Below are positions 46,448-55,010 of a DNA stretch of 64,000 bases, piece by piece; position 1 is the stretch's first letter; the number at the start of each line of letters is the position of its first letter. The notes beneath the pieces are model-generated. The model made no database searches. It was not told the DNA's origin and worked only from the letters and a program-made list of their open reading frames with translations. The DNA comes from Sorangium cellulosum (GTDB lineage Bacteria > Myxococcota_A > Polyangia > Polyangiales > Polyangiaceae). The position numbers and the translations under genes were made by a program. Location of the stretch: contig NZ_CP012670.1 in assembly GCF_004135735.1 (NCBI RefSeq), positions 8,689,501 to 8,753,500 of the forward strand, written 5' to 3'.

Positions 46448-46805
46448 TCGCATTGCCTCCACCCCGAGATTTTTCTCGCCCGCGGACGCTCATTCGCTCG
46501 CTCTCCAGCGGCAAGCGTCTCCAGCAAAGCGATAGGACATTGCTCGGCCTGGCATCGCCCCCGAGCGCCATTTCGTCCGTCCTCGGCGCACAGGACATCC
46601 CCCGACCTCCCCCCGTGAACGCCGCAGAGCGCTTGTCTGCGTCGGCGCGAACGCCTCGCGCGCCCCTCGTCCACCTGCATTGTCTGGGTCTGGCGGCAGG
46701 GCCTCTCGCTATGCGGAGGAGCGCCGCCGCTCGGGACACAAATCCATTGCATGGCCGCAAGAGGGCTCGATACGCTGGAGTGTCACTCGATAGAGGGAGG
46801 TCTCC
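46448..46805. other. Divergent promoter region of the toxin operon and the 46.8 kb gene
   Basis: These 358 bases contain the promoters of the leftward toxin operon and the rightward 294-residue gene. No strong sigma-70 or sigma-54 match was found. The only clear signal is GGGAGG at 46795-46800, six bases before the TTG start at 46806. Confidence 0.4.
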
Positions 46806-47690
46806 TTGGCTGATGTACCGGTCTTATCCACACTGACGTTGCCCCCGCAGCTCGAAACGGCTGATGTGCTCGCGCTGCGCGACCAGCTCGCCGCGCGCAT
46901 CGCGGCGGTGCTCCGGCCGATGAAGGGCCGGGAGCGCGCCGACAGCGAGGTGGCCTTGCCCGAGGGCCTCGAGCCGCTCGACGCGCTGCCGCCGCACATC
47001 GAGCTGTCATGGCGGCGCTTCGACGCTGCCGCGCAGGAGCTCCAGGCGTTCCGCGCCAGGCGCGCGGACGCGCTGGCCAACGAGGCGCACACGGCCTCGG
47101 ACGCGAGCGAGCAGAGCGCCGCGAACGCCGACGCCGACGATCGGTGGCGCGCCTTCGAGCAATGGAACGCGGGCGCGGCGGGCCTGTCCGACGACGGGGA
47201 GAGCCCTTCACCGTCCGAGGCGCGCTGGCTCTATGCGCAGCTCTTCCCGGCGCCCGAGGGGCTGCGCTTCATCACACGCCGGCCCCGCGCCCAGTGGACG
47301 GCGATGGTGCAGCGCATGAGCGTGCTTCAGGGCGAACGGGCTCAGGCCGTGATTGCCGGCTTCGGCGGGGCGCGGCACATGAAGCAGCTCGCCGCGGCCC
47401 ACGCGCGCTTTGGCAAGGCGTTCGGGTTCACGGCGGTGGTGCAGCCCGCGGGGGGGCCGAGCGACGGCCGGCCTCAGTGGGTGACCGCCCGCGAGGCGCT
47501 GCGGGCGCTCTTGCAGAGGATCGAAGGCCACGCCGACCCCGAGATCGCCGGCAGCGAGGCGCTGGTCGCGTTCCTCCTGGCGCCGTATGTCGAGTTGCTC
47601 GACGACGTGGCCAGGGATCGCCGCCGGGCCCGCCCGAAGAAGGGTGAGCCCGCGCCGGCGCTGCCGTCCGGAGCGAGCGACATGCCCTGA
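46806..47690 (+). CDS. Conserved-looking soluble protein of unknown function
   Basis: This 294-residue protein is read from a TTG at 46806, chosen because GGGAGG ends six bases before it and no ATG fits. It is helical and rich in Ala, Arg and Glu, with PHIELSWRRFDAAAQELQAF near 60, a Gly-containing loop at QAVIAGFGGARHMKQ near 180 and a basic C-terminus. There is no signal peptide or membrane helix. It is divergent from the toxin operon and convergent with the zinc-ribbon pair across a repeat array. No family is recognised; frame and codon use look genuine. Confidence 0.6.
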   Translation: MADVPVLSTLTLPPQLETADVLALRDQLAARIAAVLRPMKGRERADSEVALPEGLEPLDALPPHIELSWRRFDAAAQELQAFRARRADALANEAHTASDASEQSAANADADDRWRAFEQWNAGAAGLSDDGESPSPSEARWLYAQLFPAPEGLRFITRRPRAQWTAMVQRMSVLQGERAQAVIAGFGGARHMKQLAAAHARFGKAFGFTAVVQPAGGPSDGRPQWVTAREALRALLQRIEGHADPEIAGSEALVAFLLAPYVELLDDVARDRRRARPKKGEPAPALPSGASDMP

Positions 47691-47746
47691 GCCCGTCCGG
47701 ATGCCACCGCGTCTCCACCGGTGAGACGGGTGGCCTCCGTGTCGTG

Positions 47747-47985
47747 GTGGAGGGGGGTCCCCGCGGGAGACGGGCGGTGGGCGTCTCCCGCGGGGAGGCG
47801 GCACCCCGTAGAGACGGGGAGAGGGCGTCTCCCGCAGGGAGGCGGCACCCCGTGGAGATGGGGAATCGGCGGGTTTCGGTGGACAGCCCGCTGCGCCGAG
47901 ACGGGGCAAAGGCGTCTCGTGGGTGGAGGAGCCATCCCGCCGAGACGGAGCGCCGTCGGGTCGCGGTGGACAGCCCGCCGCCCTG
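47747..47985. repeat. 43-45-bp degenerate tandem repeats between convergent genes
   Basis: About five units share GGCGTCTCCCGC, GGAGGCGGCACCCCGT and GAGACGGGG; two (from about 47779 and 47823) are nearly identical, others are decayed, and GGTGGACAGCCCGC occurs twice. The array fills the space between two convergent genes. Confidence 0.75.
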
Positions 47986-47986
47986 C

Positions 47987-49153
47987 TCAGCGCGACGCGG
48001 ACTCGAAGCGCGGCGCCGCCTCGAAGGTGTCGGCGAGCGTCCGCCGGTACTCGTCGGCCATCTGGACGAGCCCGTCGATCAGCAACGCCGCGTCGTGATC
48101 CGAGGAGCCCTCCAGCGACGCCACGCACGACACCGACACCTCGTCGTCCGCGATCGACAGGCGAAACTCCCCCGTGCTCTGGTCGTTCATCGTGAGCAGG
48201 AACCGATAGAACGGCTCGTGGTGCGCCGCCGGCACGCCCACGACCGGCGCGCGCAGGCTCAGCAGGCGACCCGCCTCGTCGATCTCGATGTCCACCTGCG
48301 TCGCGGTCTCCGCCGTCGGGTACGGCCGCTGCGCGATGCGCCAGGTCCGCGGACCGACGCGCGCCCGGTTGGCGACGATCCCGAGCGCCGACAAGGCCTG
48401 CCGGATCATCCGCTCGACGGCGGCGCGGGCGGGGCACGGCGGGAACGCGTGAGGCAAGAGCCGCCCGCACCCGAGGCAGCGATCGCTCTCGATGTCGAAC
48501 GGCTCCTCGCACGCCGGGCAGCGGTAGACCGGCGCCCGGTCCCGGAGGTCGAGCAGCGGCCGGTCCACCGAGCCGAGGAGCGGCTGGAGCGAGCCCACCG
48601 GCAGCACGACGCTGTGGCCAGGGAGCTCGCCCGGCGCGCCCGCGGGCGCCGCGATCACCCCGAGCACGCGCCCGTCGGTGTCGAGCACCGCCGCGCCGGG
48701 GGGCGCCGCCACGTCGAGCTCGAACGAGGGGAGCAGCCCGTCGACCTTGCGCGGCACCTGGCAGATCCGGGCGACGGCCAGGCGCAGGCCCTGCCCAGGC
48801 AGGCAGCTCAGCACCGCGGCGCGCTCGCCGAGCCGCGGCTCGCCCGGCGCGCGCAGCGAGAGCGCCGCCACGCCGGGCGGCTCGCCCGGCGCGACGAGCG
48901 CCACGTCGCGGCCCACGTCGGCCGCGATCACGCGCCCCGCGAGGCGCCGCCCGTCCTCGAGCGTCAGCGCCACCTCCGCCGGGTAGCCGAGCCCGCGCCG
49001 GCTCGTCACCACGACGCCGTTGCCGAGCGCCACCCAGCCCGTCGTCGCGAGCGCGCCGGCGCGGATCGCCACGATCGCGCGGCGGGCGCGCGCGACGCGC
49101 TCGTGGAGCAGGGCGAGATCGCCGTCCCCGTGCGCGGCGAGCTGCGCCGTCAT
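47987..49153 (-). CDS. Trypsin-like pseudo-protease with zinc ribbon and YbjN-like domain
   Basis: Residues about 20-190 follow the trypsin/DegP fold pattern, but the catalytic places are changed. The His segment reads VVVTSRRG and the Ser segment reads GAAVLDTDGRVLG where GNSGGPL would be expected. A zinc ribbon follows (CPACEEPF ... CLGCGR, about 210-230). The last 130 residues resemble YbjN/type III chaperone-like domains (FYRFLLTMND, DDEVSVSC). The 388-residue protein is cytoplasmic. Its ATG overlaps the upstream gene's TGA, so the two products are made together. It probably binds rather than cuts proteins; function unknown. Confidence 0.6.
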   Translation of the reverse strand: MTAQLAAHGDGDLALLHERVARARRAIVAIRAGALATTGWVALGNGVVVTSRRGLGYPAEVALTLEDGRRLAGRVIAADVGRDVALVAPGEPPGVAALSLRAPGEPRLGERAAVLSCLPGQGLRLAVARICQVPRKVDGLLPSFELDVAAPPGAAVLDTDGRVLGVIAAPAGAPGELPGHSVVLPVGSLQPLLGSVDRPLLDLRDRAPVYRCPACEEPFDIESDRCLGCGRLLPHAFPPCPARAAVERMIRQALSALGIVANRARVGPRTWRIAQRPYPTAETATQVDIEIDEAGRLLSLRAPVVGVPAAHHEPFYRFLLTMNDQSTGEFRLSIADDEVSVSCVASLEGSSDHDAALLIDGLVQMADEYRRTLADTFEAAPRFESASR

Positions 49154-51012
49154 TGGGCGACGATCCTCGTGAGCGCCGTCATCAGCAGATCGATCGTGCC
49201 CGGCTTCGCGCCGTCGCGCTGCGCGTAGGAGACGATGTCGCGCAGCCGCTGCTCCGTCTTGGCGGGCAGCTTCGTGCGCACGAGCAGCTCCGAGAGGGCG
49301 CCGATCGCGAGGAAGTGGCGGAGCATCGGATCCGCGGGCGCGCGCTCGATCTCGCGCAGGTAGCGGCCGAGGTGCTCGCGCGCGAGCGCCGCCGTGGTGA
49401 GCGGGTCGACGTGGAGCGGCTTCTCCTCGGGCACCTGACCGCGCGCCGCGACGAGGCGCTCCATCGCGAGGAAGGCCGGCTCCGCGACGCTCGCGGCGCT
49501 CCCGCGGCGCGCGCCGCCCTCCGGCTGGGCGAGCTCGCGGCTCGCGGCCGCCGTGCAGCGGTAGAGGTGCGCCACCGCGTCCGGCATCGCGTCGCCGTAG
49601 TCGAGGATCGCCCGGAACACGGTGCACCGGACGAGGAGCACCATGACGCCCGGCCGCTCCTGGAAGCTCAGCGCCGTGCCGAGCAGCTGCGCGTCCCGCA
49701 GGAGCTGGCAGAACCGATCGGCCGCCGTGTTCGTCGACTCGGGGCGGGACGGGAGGCTCTGGCGCGACGGGGGATCGATCTCCACCTCCGGCAGCGCGGG
49801 CGGTCGCACCGACAGCGGGGTCGGCGGCGAAGGCGGCGTCGGGGCGGCCATGATGCTGGACGTCGAGCGGCGAAAGGGGACGGTGCGCGCGCTGCGGCGA
49901 TCGCTGATCTGCGACGGCGTGTCCACGGCCGGCGCGTGCTCCCCCGCCGCCGAGGTCGCGGGCGCCGACGCCTGGGGCGCGGCCCTCGCGGCGCCGCCCT
50001 CGTGCCCTGGGCCCACCATGCCGCCCGGCGCCTTCGGCGCGGCGCCGCCCTCGTGCGCCGGCGGGAGGATGCCGGCCTTGGCGGGCGCGCCGCCGTTCCG
50101 CGCCGGCGCGCCGACGCTCGATCCAGCGCCGCCCCCCGCCGACCCATGCGCCGGGGCGGACGCCAGCGAGGGGGACAGGATGTCGGGGATCGCGTCGTCG
50201 TCGCGGATCGGGCGCGCGACCGACTCCGGCAGGCGCGGCAAGGGCGGCGCGGCCCACGCCGCGAGATCGCCCGCGAGCGGCTCGACGGGCGTCCGCACCG
50301 CCGACACCGGCGAAGGCGGCGCCGGGGCCCGCACCGACGGCGCGCCCTGCGCGCGACCGGGGCTCGGCGGGAAGGTGAAGCTCTTCAGCGGCCGCGCGCG
50401 GCCGGCCGAGGCCCACGTGAGGCTCGCCCGCTGCTCCTCGGAGAACGGCGGCCGCGCGTCGAACCACGCCGCCATCGTCGCCCCGAGCCGCGCCGCCGCC
50501 TCGCCGCCCTCGCGGAGCGCGCGGCGCAGCGCCTCCGGCGTGAACGCGGCCACGCGGCCCACGCGCCGGAGCAGCAGCAGGTCGTCCCGGAGGCAGAGCC
50601 GGAACGGCTCGGCGCCGCCGGAGAGCTCCAGCGCCGTGCGGAGGAGCGGCACCCGGTGCCGCTCCGCGACGCGCGCGACCGGCACGTCGATCGACACCCG
50701 CTCGCTGGCCGCGTCGAGCGCGACGAAGAGCGTCACCGCCCCGAGCGGGACGATCCACCCCACCCCGTCCAGCAGCGTGGTGGCCTGGAGGCTCGTCCCG
50801 GCCTCCGCCGAGGCGCAGTGCGCGACGAACCGCACCGGATCCCGGGCGCGGAACGCCTCGATCGCGCTCGCGTCCCAGTCGGCGTCGGCGGCGGGCGGCC
50901 TGCGGGACAGCGCCGAGGCCCGGTCGACCCCGCACGCCTCGCACCGCGGCCCGCGCAGCGGGAAGCCGCATGCGGCGCAGAAATCGGAGGCCGGGCTCGA
51001 CGGGACCGCCAC
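49150..51012 (-). CDS. Zinc-ribbon protein with long Pro/Ala linker, coupled to pseudo-protease
   Basis: A zinc ribbon near the N-terminus (CAACGFPL ... CEACGV) is followed by a globular domain to about residue 220 (WIVPLGAVTLFVALD). Next comes a 230-residue Pro/Ala/Gly-rich disordered linker, and then a helical C-terminal domain (about 450-620, RFCQLLRDAQLLGTALSFQE). I chose GTG 51012 because the ribbon then starts at the N-terminus and TGAGGT precedes it; ATG 51072 or 51123 remain possible. It overlaps the next gene by ATGA, and both carry zinc ribbons, suggesting one complex. No family is recognised. Confidence 0.55.
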   Translation of the reverse strand: MAVPSSPASDFCAACGFPLRGPRCEACGVDRASALSRRPPAADADWDASAIEAFRARDPVRFVAHCASAEAGTSLQATTLLDGVGWIVPLGAVTLFVALDAASERVSIDVPVARVAERHRVPLLRTALELSGGAEPFRLCLRDDLLLLRRVGRVAAFTPEALRRALREGGEAAARLGATMAAWFDARPPFSEEQRASLTWASAGRARPLKSFTFPPSPGRAQGAPSVRAPAPPSPVSAVRTPVEPLAGDLAAWAAPPLPRLPESVARPIRDDDAIPDILSPSLASAPAHGSAGGGAGSSVGAPARNGGAPAKAGILPPAHEGGAAPKAPGGMVGPGHEGGAARAAPQASAPATSAAGEHAPAVDTPSQISDRRSARTVPFRRSTSSIMAAPTPPSPPTPLSVRPPALPEVEIDPPSRQSLPSRPESTNTAADRFCQLLRDAQLLGTALSFQERPGVMVLLVRCTVFRAILDYGDAMPDAVAHLYRCTAAASRELAQPEGGARRGSAASVAEPAFLAMERLVAARGQVPEEKPLHVDPLTTAALAREHLGRYLREIERAPADPMLRHFLAIGALSELLVRTKLPAKTEQRLRDIVSYAQRDGAKPGTIDLLMTALTRIVAQ

Positions 51013-51193
51013 GCCGACAGCATACCTCAGCGCAAGGCCGAGTGGGGGCGCCGGGGCTCGCGCTCGAGGCATCGGGCCGGCGAGGCGTGATGCCCCGGCC
51101 ACACGGCGCGCCGCGCGCGGCATCGACGCGCCGGGCGCGAGGGCCCGCCGGGATCGCCCCGGCGGGGCGACCGGGCGAGCCCTGACCGGCGCC

Positions 51194-53173
51194 TCAGAGG
51201 AACGGGTTCAGGTGGAGCGCGACCTTCGCCTGGCGGAGGTTGTACTGCACCCGGCGGATGAAGTGGATCATCAGGTACGCCCAGACGGCGAAGGTGACCC
51301 CGCTGATGATGAGCTGGACCGTCTTGCTGACGCCGAGGACCATCCAGAGCGCCGTGAGGAGGAAGGCCGCGAACGAGAGCGGCACGAACCATTTCCAGCA
51401 GAGGTTCATCATCTGATCGATCCGGACGCGCGGCAGCGTCCAGCGGATCCAGATGACCACGAAGACGAGCAGCCAGCTCTTCAGCAGGAAGAGGAAGACG
51501 CCGAGCAGCTGGAGCCCGAAGCTCGCCTCCTGCTGGGCCGGCGAGACGCCGGGGATCTGCCAGCCGCCGAGGAAGAGGGCGCTCGCGATGCCGCACATCA
51601 CGAAGACGTTCGCCCACTCGGCGAAGAAGAAGAAGAGGTACCGCATCCCCGAGTACTCGGTCGAGTAGCCGGCGACGAGCTCGCTCTCCGCCTCGGGCAG
51701 GTCGAACGGCGCGCGGTTGCCCTCCGCGAGCGCCGTCGTGAAGTACAGGAAGAAGAGCGCGAAGGTGATCGGGTTCCTGAAGACGAACCAGTACCAGGGC
51801 CACCCGCCCACGTCGATGAACGAGGCCCCGACGCCCCCCTGCGCGCCGATGATGTCCTGGAGCCGCAGCGATCCGGTCATCATCACGATGCACACGATCG
51901 CGACCGCGCCGGGGATCTCGTAGCTGATGATCTGCGCCGCCGAGCGGATCCCGCCGAGGAGCGACCACTTGTTGTTCGAGGCCCAGCCGCCCGTCATGAG
52001 GCCGATCGTGACGAGCGAGGTCACGGCGATGACGTAGAGGATGCCGATGTCGAGATCGGCCGCGATGAGGTGCTGGCCGAACGGCATCACCACGAAGGTG
52101 GCCGAGACGCCGACGAAGACGAGGTAGGGCGCGAGGCGGAAGAGGGTCCTGTCGCTCTCGGCCGGGATGACGTCCTCCTTGAGGATCGACTTGATGCCGT
52201 CGGCGATCCACACGAGGAAGCCCTGCGGCCCGGCGCGGTTCGGGCCGATGCGCGACTGCATGCGCGCCGAGACGCGGCGCTCGACCCAGGTGATGATCCC
52301 CGCGGTCGGCGCCATGAACAGCAGGATGATCGCCGCCGCGATGCCGAGGAGGATCCCGGCGCCGAGCAGGTCGGTCGGGGCGCTCGCGGGGAACCCCTCG
52401 GTCGAGAGGAGGCGCTCCTCAGGGGCGCCGTCGCCGCGCCGGACGCCGACGGGCGACCGCCGCTCGTGGCCGCTCGGGATCACGTCGCCCTTCGAGAGGA
52501 CCTTCACGCCCTCGAAGCGCGTGATGACGTCGCCCGGGACGATCTGCGCCCGGCTCGCGGGGCTCCCGGGGCGCACCCCCGTCACGACGAGCCCGCCGGA
52601 GGGCGGCGACTCGGCCGCGACCTCGAGGCCGAAGAACTCGAGCGCGCGCGCCCCCTCCTTCTCGCGCGCCGCGATGACGGCGCGGCGAGGGGTCGGCGGG
52701 ATGAAGTCGAGCGTCACGCCCCGCACCGTGCCGGTCACGGGCAGCGCGCCCTGCGCGGTCGCCGGGATCTCGACGAGGACGTCGCCGTGGAAGGTGGTGT
52801 GCACCGCGTCATCGCCGCGGCCGGCGAAGCGCGCCTGCAGCGCCTCGGAGAAGACCATCGAGATCTTGCTGGGGCTGATCTGCGCGCGCTCGATCTCGAT
52901 GCGCTGATCGGTGAGCGGCGCCTGGCCGGGGCGCCTGAGCGTCCCGCGGAACGTGACGACCGCCTCCTTGGCCGCGGCGGTGGGCAGGTTGGTCCCGAGG
53001 ATCTCGATGCGGTCGCCGACGTCGACCTCGCGCGGCACCACGTCGATGACGTTCAGGAGCTCGGGCGCCGTCCTGCTCCGGGCGCACCCGGCCGGGCCAA
53101 GGAGCGCCCCGAGGACCAGGAGACACACCACGAAGCCTCGGGGGAGGGCTCTCCAGGGTGGAGATCGGCGCAT
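51194..53173 (-). CDS. nuoH: NADH-quinone oxidoreductase subunit H with N-terminal lipoprotein, IPT/TIG-like and PDZ module
   Basis: Residues about 268-659 are a full NuoH: GPNRAGPQG (310-318), the PFDLPEAESELVAGYSTEYSG signature, and eight or so membrane helices. NuoH forms the quinone-site channel of complex I. Ahead of it, in one uninterrupted frame, is a 265-residue extension. It has a signal peptide with lipobox GPAGC (Cys30), an IPT/TIG-like beta domain (about 39-160) and a PDZ domain (about 181-262, with GVRPGSPASRAQIVPGDVI). NuoH is normally about 330-350 residues with no such extension. No good start codon exists at the NuoH boundary. No other nuo gene is in the window. The extension may guide assembly or sense envelope proteins; that is speculation. 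Confidence 0.88.
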   Translation of the reverse strand: MRRSPPWRALPRGFVVCLLVLGALLGPAGCARSRTAPELLNVIDVVPREVDVGDRIEILGTNLPTAAAKEAVVTFRGTLRRPGQAPLTDQRIEIERAQISPSKISMVFSEALQARFAGRGDDAVHTTFHGDVLVEIPATAQGALPVTGTVRGVTLDFIPPTPRRAVIAAREKEGARALEFFGLEVAAESPPSGGLVVTGVRPGSPASRAQIVPGDVITRFEGVKVLSKGDVIPSGHERRSPVGVRRGDGAPEERLLSTEGFPASAPTDLLGAGILLGIAAAIILLFMAPTAGIITWVERRVSARMQSRIGPNRAGPQGFLVWIADGIKSILKEDVIPAESDRTLFRLAPYLVFVGVSATFVVMPFGQHLIAADLDIGILYVIAVTSLVTIGLMTGGWASNNKWSLLGGIRSAAQIISYEIPGAVAIVCIVMMTGSLRLQDIIGAQGGVGASFIDVGGWPWYWFVFRNPITFALFFLYFTTALAEGNRAPFDLPEAESELVAGYSTEYSGMRYLFFFFAEWANVFVMCGIASALFLGGWQIPGVSPAQQEASFGLQLLGVFLFLLKSWLLVFVVIWIRWTLPRVRIDQMMNLCWKWFVPLSFAAFLLTALWMVLGVSKTVQLIISGVTFAVWAYLMIHFIRRVQYNLRQAKVALHLNPFL

Positions 53174-53220
53174 GGCGCCGCTTATAGATCGCGCCGCTCA
53201 GGGGGTCGAGAATACGGAGG

Positions 53221-53356
53221 GGCGCGCGCGGGGGTAGGCAGGGGGGCCTGTCGGGGCTCACCTCCGGGGCTTGCGTTCCGGCGAGCCCCTCCTGTGGCTC
53301 GCCTGCACGAAAGCCCCTCTGGTGAGCCCCAGGCCCCCTGCCTACCCCCGCGCGCC
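53221..53356. repeat. Hairpin element family A, copy 2
   Basis: Outer arms of about 38 bp (from 53221 and to 53356) are near-perfect complements containing GGGGGTAGGCAGGGG. The core shares GGGGCTTGCGTTCCGGCG with copy 1, and the inner stem is GGCGAGCC/GGCTCGCC. The right arm contains the last codons and TAG stop of the ABC ATPase gene, so the left arm is an inverted copy of a gene end. Confidence 0.85.
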
Positions 53357-54148
53357 GCGGACGGGGAGGAAGTACCGGCTGCCGTCGAGCTCGTTGACGC
53401 CCACGTAGAGCTCCGCCTCGAACACGTCCCTGAGCCGGCGGTAGGTCATCACCTCCTCGATCGTCCCCTGCGCGACCAGGCGCCCGGCCTTGAGCAGCGC
53501 CACGCGGTCGGCGTACTGGGCGGCGGCGTTGAGATCGTGCAGCACCGCCACGCAGGCGAGGCGCCGCTCGGCCACCTCCCGGCGCACGACCTCGTGCACC
53601 TCGATCGCGTGGCGGATGTCGAGGTGGGCGCACGGCTCGTCGAGGATCAGCACCTGCGCCTCCTGCGCGAGCGCGCGGGCGATGGCGACCCGCTTCTGCT
53701 CGCCGCCGGACAGCTCGACCACGGGCCGCCCCGCGAGCTCCAGGAGATCGCAGGCGACGAGGGCGCGGGCGACGGCCTCCTCGTCGCGGCCCGTGGCGCG
53801 CATCCACGCCCCCTGGTGAGGCGCCCGGCCCATCATCACGACCTCGCGCACCGTGAACCCGGGCGCCGACGCGATCCCCTGCGGGACCACCGCCACGCAC
53901 CGCGCGATCGCCCGCCGGTCCATGCCGCCGAGCGGCCTCCCCAGCAGGGTCGCCTCGCCGCGCGCCGGGGGCAGGGCCCCGCAGAGGACCCGGACCAGCG
54001 TCGATTTTCCGGCGCCGTTCGGCCCCAGGACGGCGCAGAGCTCGCCCGCACGCACCTCCAGGCAGATCCCCTCCAGGGCCAGCCGCCCGGTGGGATAGCT
54101 CGCCGCCACGTCACGCAGCTCGATCGCCGGCTCCCGCACGCGCCCCAT
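53342..54148 (-). CDS. ABC transporter ATP-binding protein, iron-siderophore/haem type
   Basis: The 268-residue ATPase has Walker A GPNGAGKST, Q-loop VPQG, signature LSGGEQKR, Walker B VLILDEP and H-loop VLHD, all intact. The sequence after the Q-loop (FTVREVVMMGRAPHQG) is typical of FecE/BtuD/HmuV-type importers for siderophores, haem or cobalamin. No permease or binding protein gene is adjacent, so it is an orphan ATPase here. The end of the gene lies in the arm of a hairpin element. Its start is 78 bases from the divergent PhaR-like gene, with a tandem decamer between. Confidence 0.92.
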   Translation of the reverse strand: MGRVREPAIELRDVAASYPTGRLALEGICLEVRAGELCAVLGPNGAGKSTLVRVLCGALPPARGEATLLGRPLGGMDRRAIARCVAVVPQGIASAPGFTVREVVMMGRAPHQGAWMRATGRDEEAVARALVACDLLELAGRPVVELSGGEQKRVAIARALAQEAQVLILDEPCAHLDIRHAIEVHEVVRREVAERRLACVAVLHDLNAAAQYADRVALLKAGRLVAQGTIEEVMTYRRLRDVFEAELYVGVNELDGSRYFLPVRGARG

Positions 54149-54150
54149 TT

Positions 54151-54170
54151 TATCGAGTGATATCGAGTGA
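54151..54170. promoter_or_regulatory. Tandem 10-bp direct repeat in a divergent promoter region
   Basis: TATCGAGTGA occurs twice without a gap, between the divergent ABC ATPase and PhaR-like genes. Two sites one helical turn apart suggest a repressor or activator site on one face of the DNA. No regulator can be assigned; PhaR autoregulation is one possibility. Confidence 0.35.
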
Positions 54171-54226
54171 TCTTTCCTTGCGCGAGCTTTCTAGGGGTGG
54201 TCCAATCGACTCGAGGCGTAGAGGAG

Positions 54227-54976
54227 ATGGAAACGGCGAAGGAGACTCTGGGAGGCGGCGAGATTCCGCGTCGCGTTATTAAGCGCTACTCCAACCGGAA
54301 GCTCTACGACACGAAGGACAGTCGTTACGTCACGCTCCAGCAGATAGGGGAGATGGTGCGGGCCGGCGAAGAGGTCCAGATCATCGACAACGCGACCAAG
54401 GAGGACAAGACCGAGGTCACGCTGGCGCTGATCATCTCGGAGGACCTCAAGTCGCAGCCGCGCTCCGTCCCCCTCGGCACGCTGCGCGATCTGATCCAGG
54501 AGCGAGGCGAGCGGCTGCTCTCGCAGCTGCGCGAGGGTCCCATCGGTCGGCTCATCCCCGGGTCTGCTCCCGGAGAGGGGGGGGCCGTAGCCCCAGGGGC
54601 AGCACAGGGCGCCGCGGCGGAGCCTGCGGCGCCCACACCGCCGTCGCAGCCCCCTCCGCCGCCGGACGCGGACAGGTCGGGCCACGCCAAGGGGCGCCTG
54701 AGCGGGATCGTCGAGAGCTCGAAGCAGACGCTCGATCAGTGGCAGCAGGCCGTGGACGAGCGGATCCGCGCCATCCTCCCGGGTCTCGGGCTGGTCCGCG
54801 ATCTCCAGTCGGATGTCAAGCGCCTATCGCAGCGGATTGACGAGCTGGAGGCAAAGCTCCAGGAGCTGTCCGGTGGACACGGTGCGGTCGCGGCTCCTTC
54901 CAACGGCGGCTCCGCTGCGGACGAGCCCGCTGGCGAGGGTGGCGAGGGGGAGCCTCGCGGGGACCGGCTGGAATAG
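54227..54976 (+). CDS. phaR: PhaR-like polyhydroxyalkanoate synthesis regulator
   Basis: The N-terminal domain IPRRVIKRYSNRKLYDTKDSR ... VTLQQIGEMV...GEEVQIIDNATKED is the PHB/PHA accumulation regulator DNA-binding domain, which represses granule genes when no polymer is present. A Pro/Ala-rich linker and a coiled-coil C-terminus (about 165-220, LQSDVKRLSQRIDELEAKLQEL) follow, the latter as in phasin-like oligomerisation. The ATG at 54227 is close behind GAGG; an in-frame GTG at 54197 is the alternative. The sigma-factor gene starts 34 bases after its stop, so co-transcription is possible. Confidence 0.85.
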   Translation: METAKETLGGGEIPRRVIKRYSNRKLYDTKDSRYVTLQQIGEMVRAGEEVQIIDNATKEDKTEVTLALIISEDLKSQPRSVPLGTLRDLIQERGERLLSQLREGPIGRLIPGSAPGEGGAVAPGAAQGAAAEPAAPTPPSQPPPPPDADRSGHAKGRLSGIVESSKQTLDQWQQAVDERIRAILPGLGLVRDLQSDVKRLSQRIDELEAKLQELSGGHGAVAAPSNGGSAADEPAGEGGEGEPRGDRLE

Positions 54977-55010
54977 CCGTGACCGTTCCCCTGTTCCCCC
55001 CGCCGAGCCC

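Noticed and set aside
51194..53173. Two separate genes, a PDZ lipoprotein and nuoH
   Set aside because: The frame is continuous with no stop, and no start codon with a ribosome binding site lies ahead of the first NuoH helix; the only nearby Met is inside that helix.
49622..54160. A 1512-codon open frame on the plus strand opposite the zinc-ribbon, nuoH and ABC genes
   Set aside because: Antisense shadow; all three genes on the minus strand have intact family motifs.
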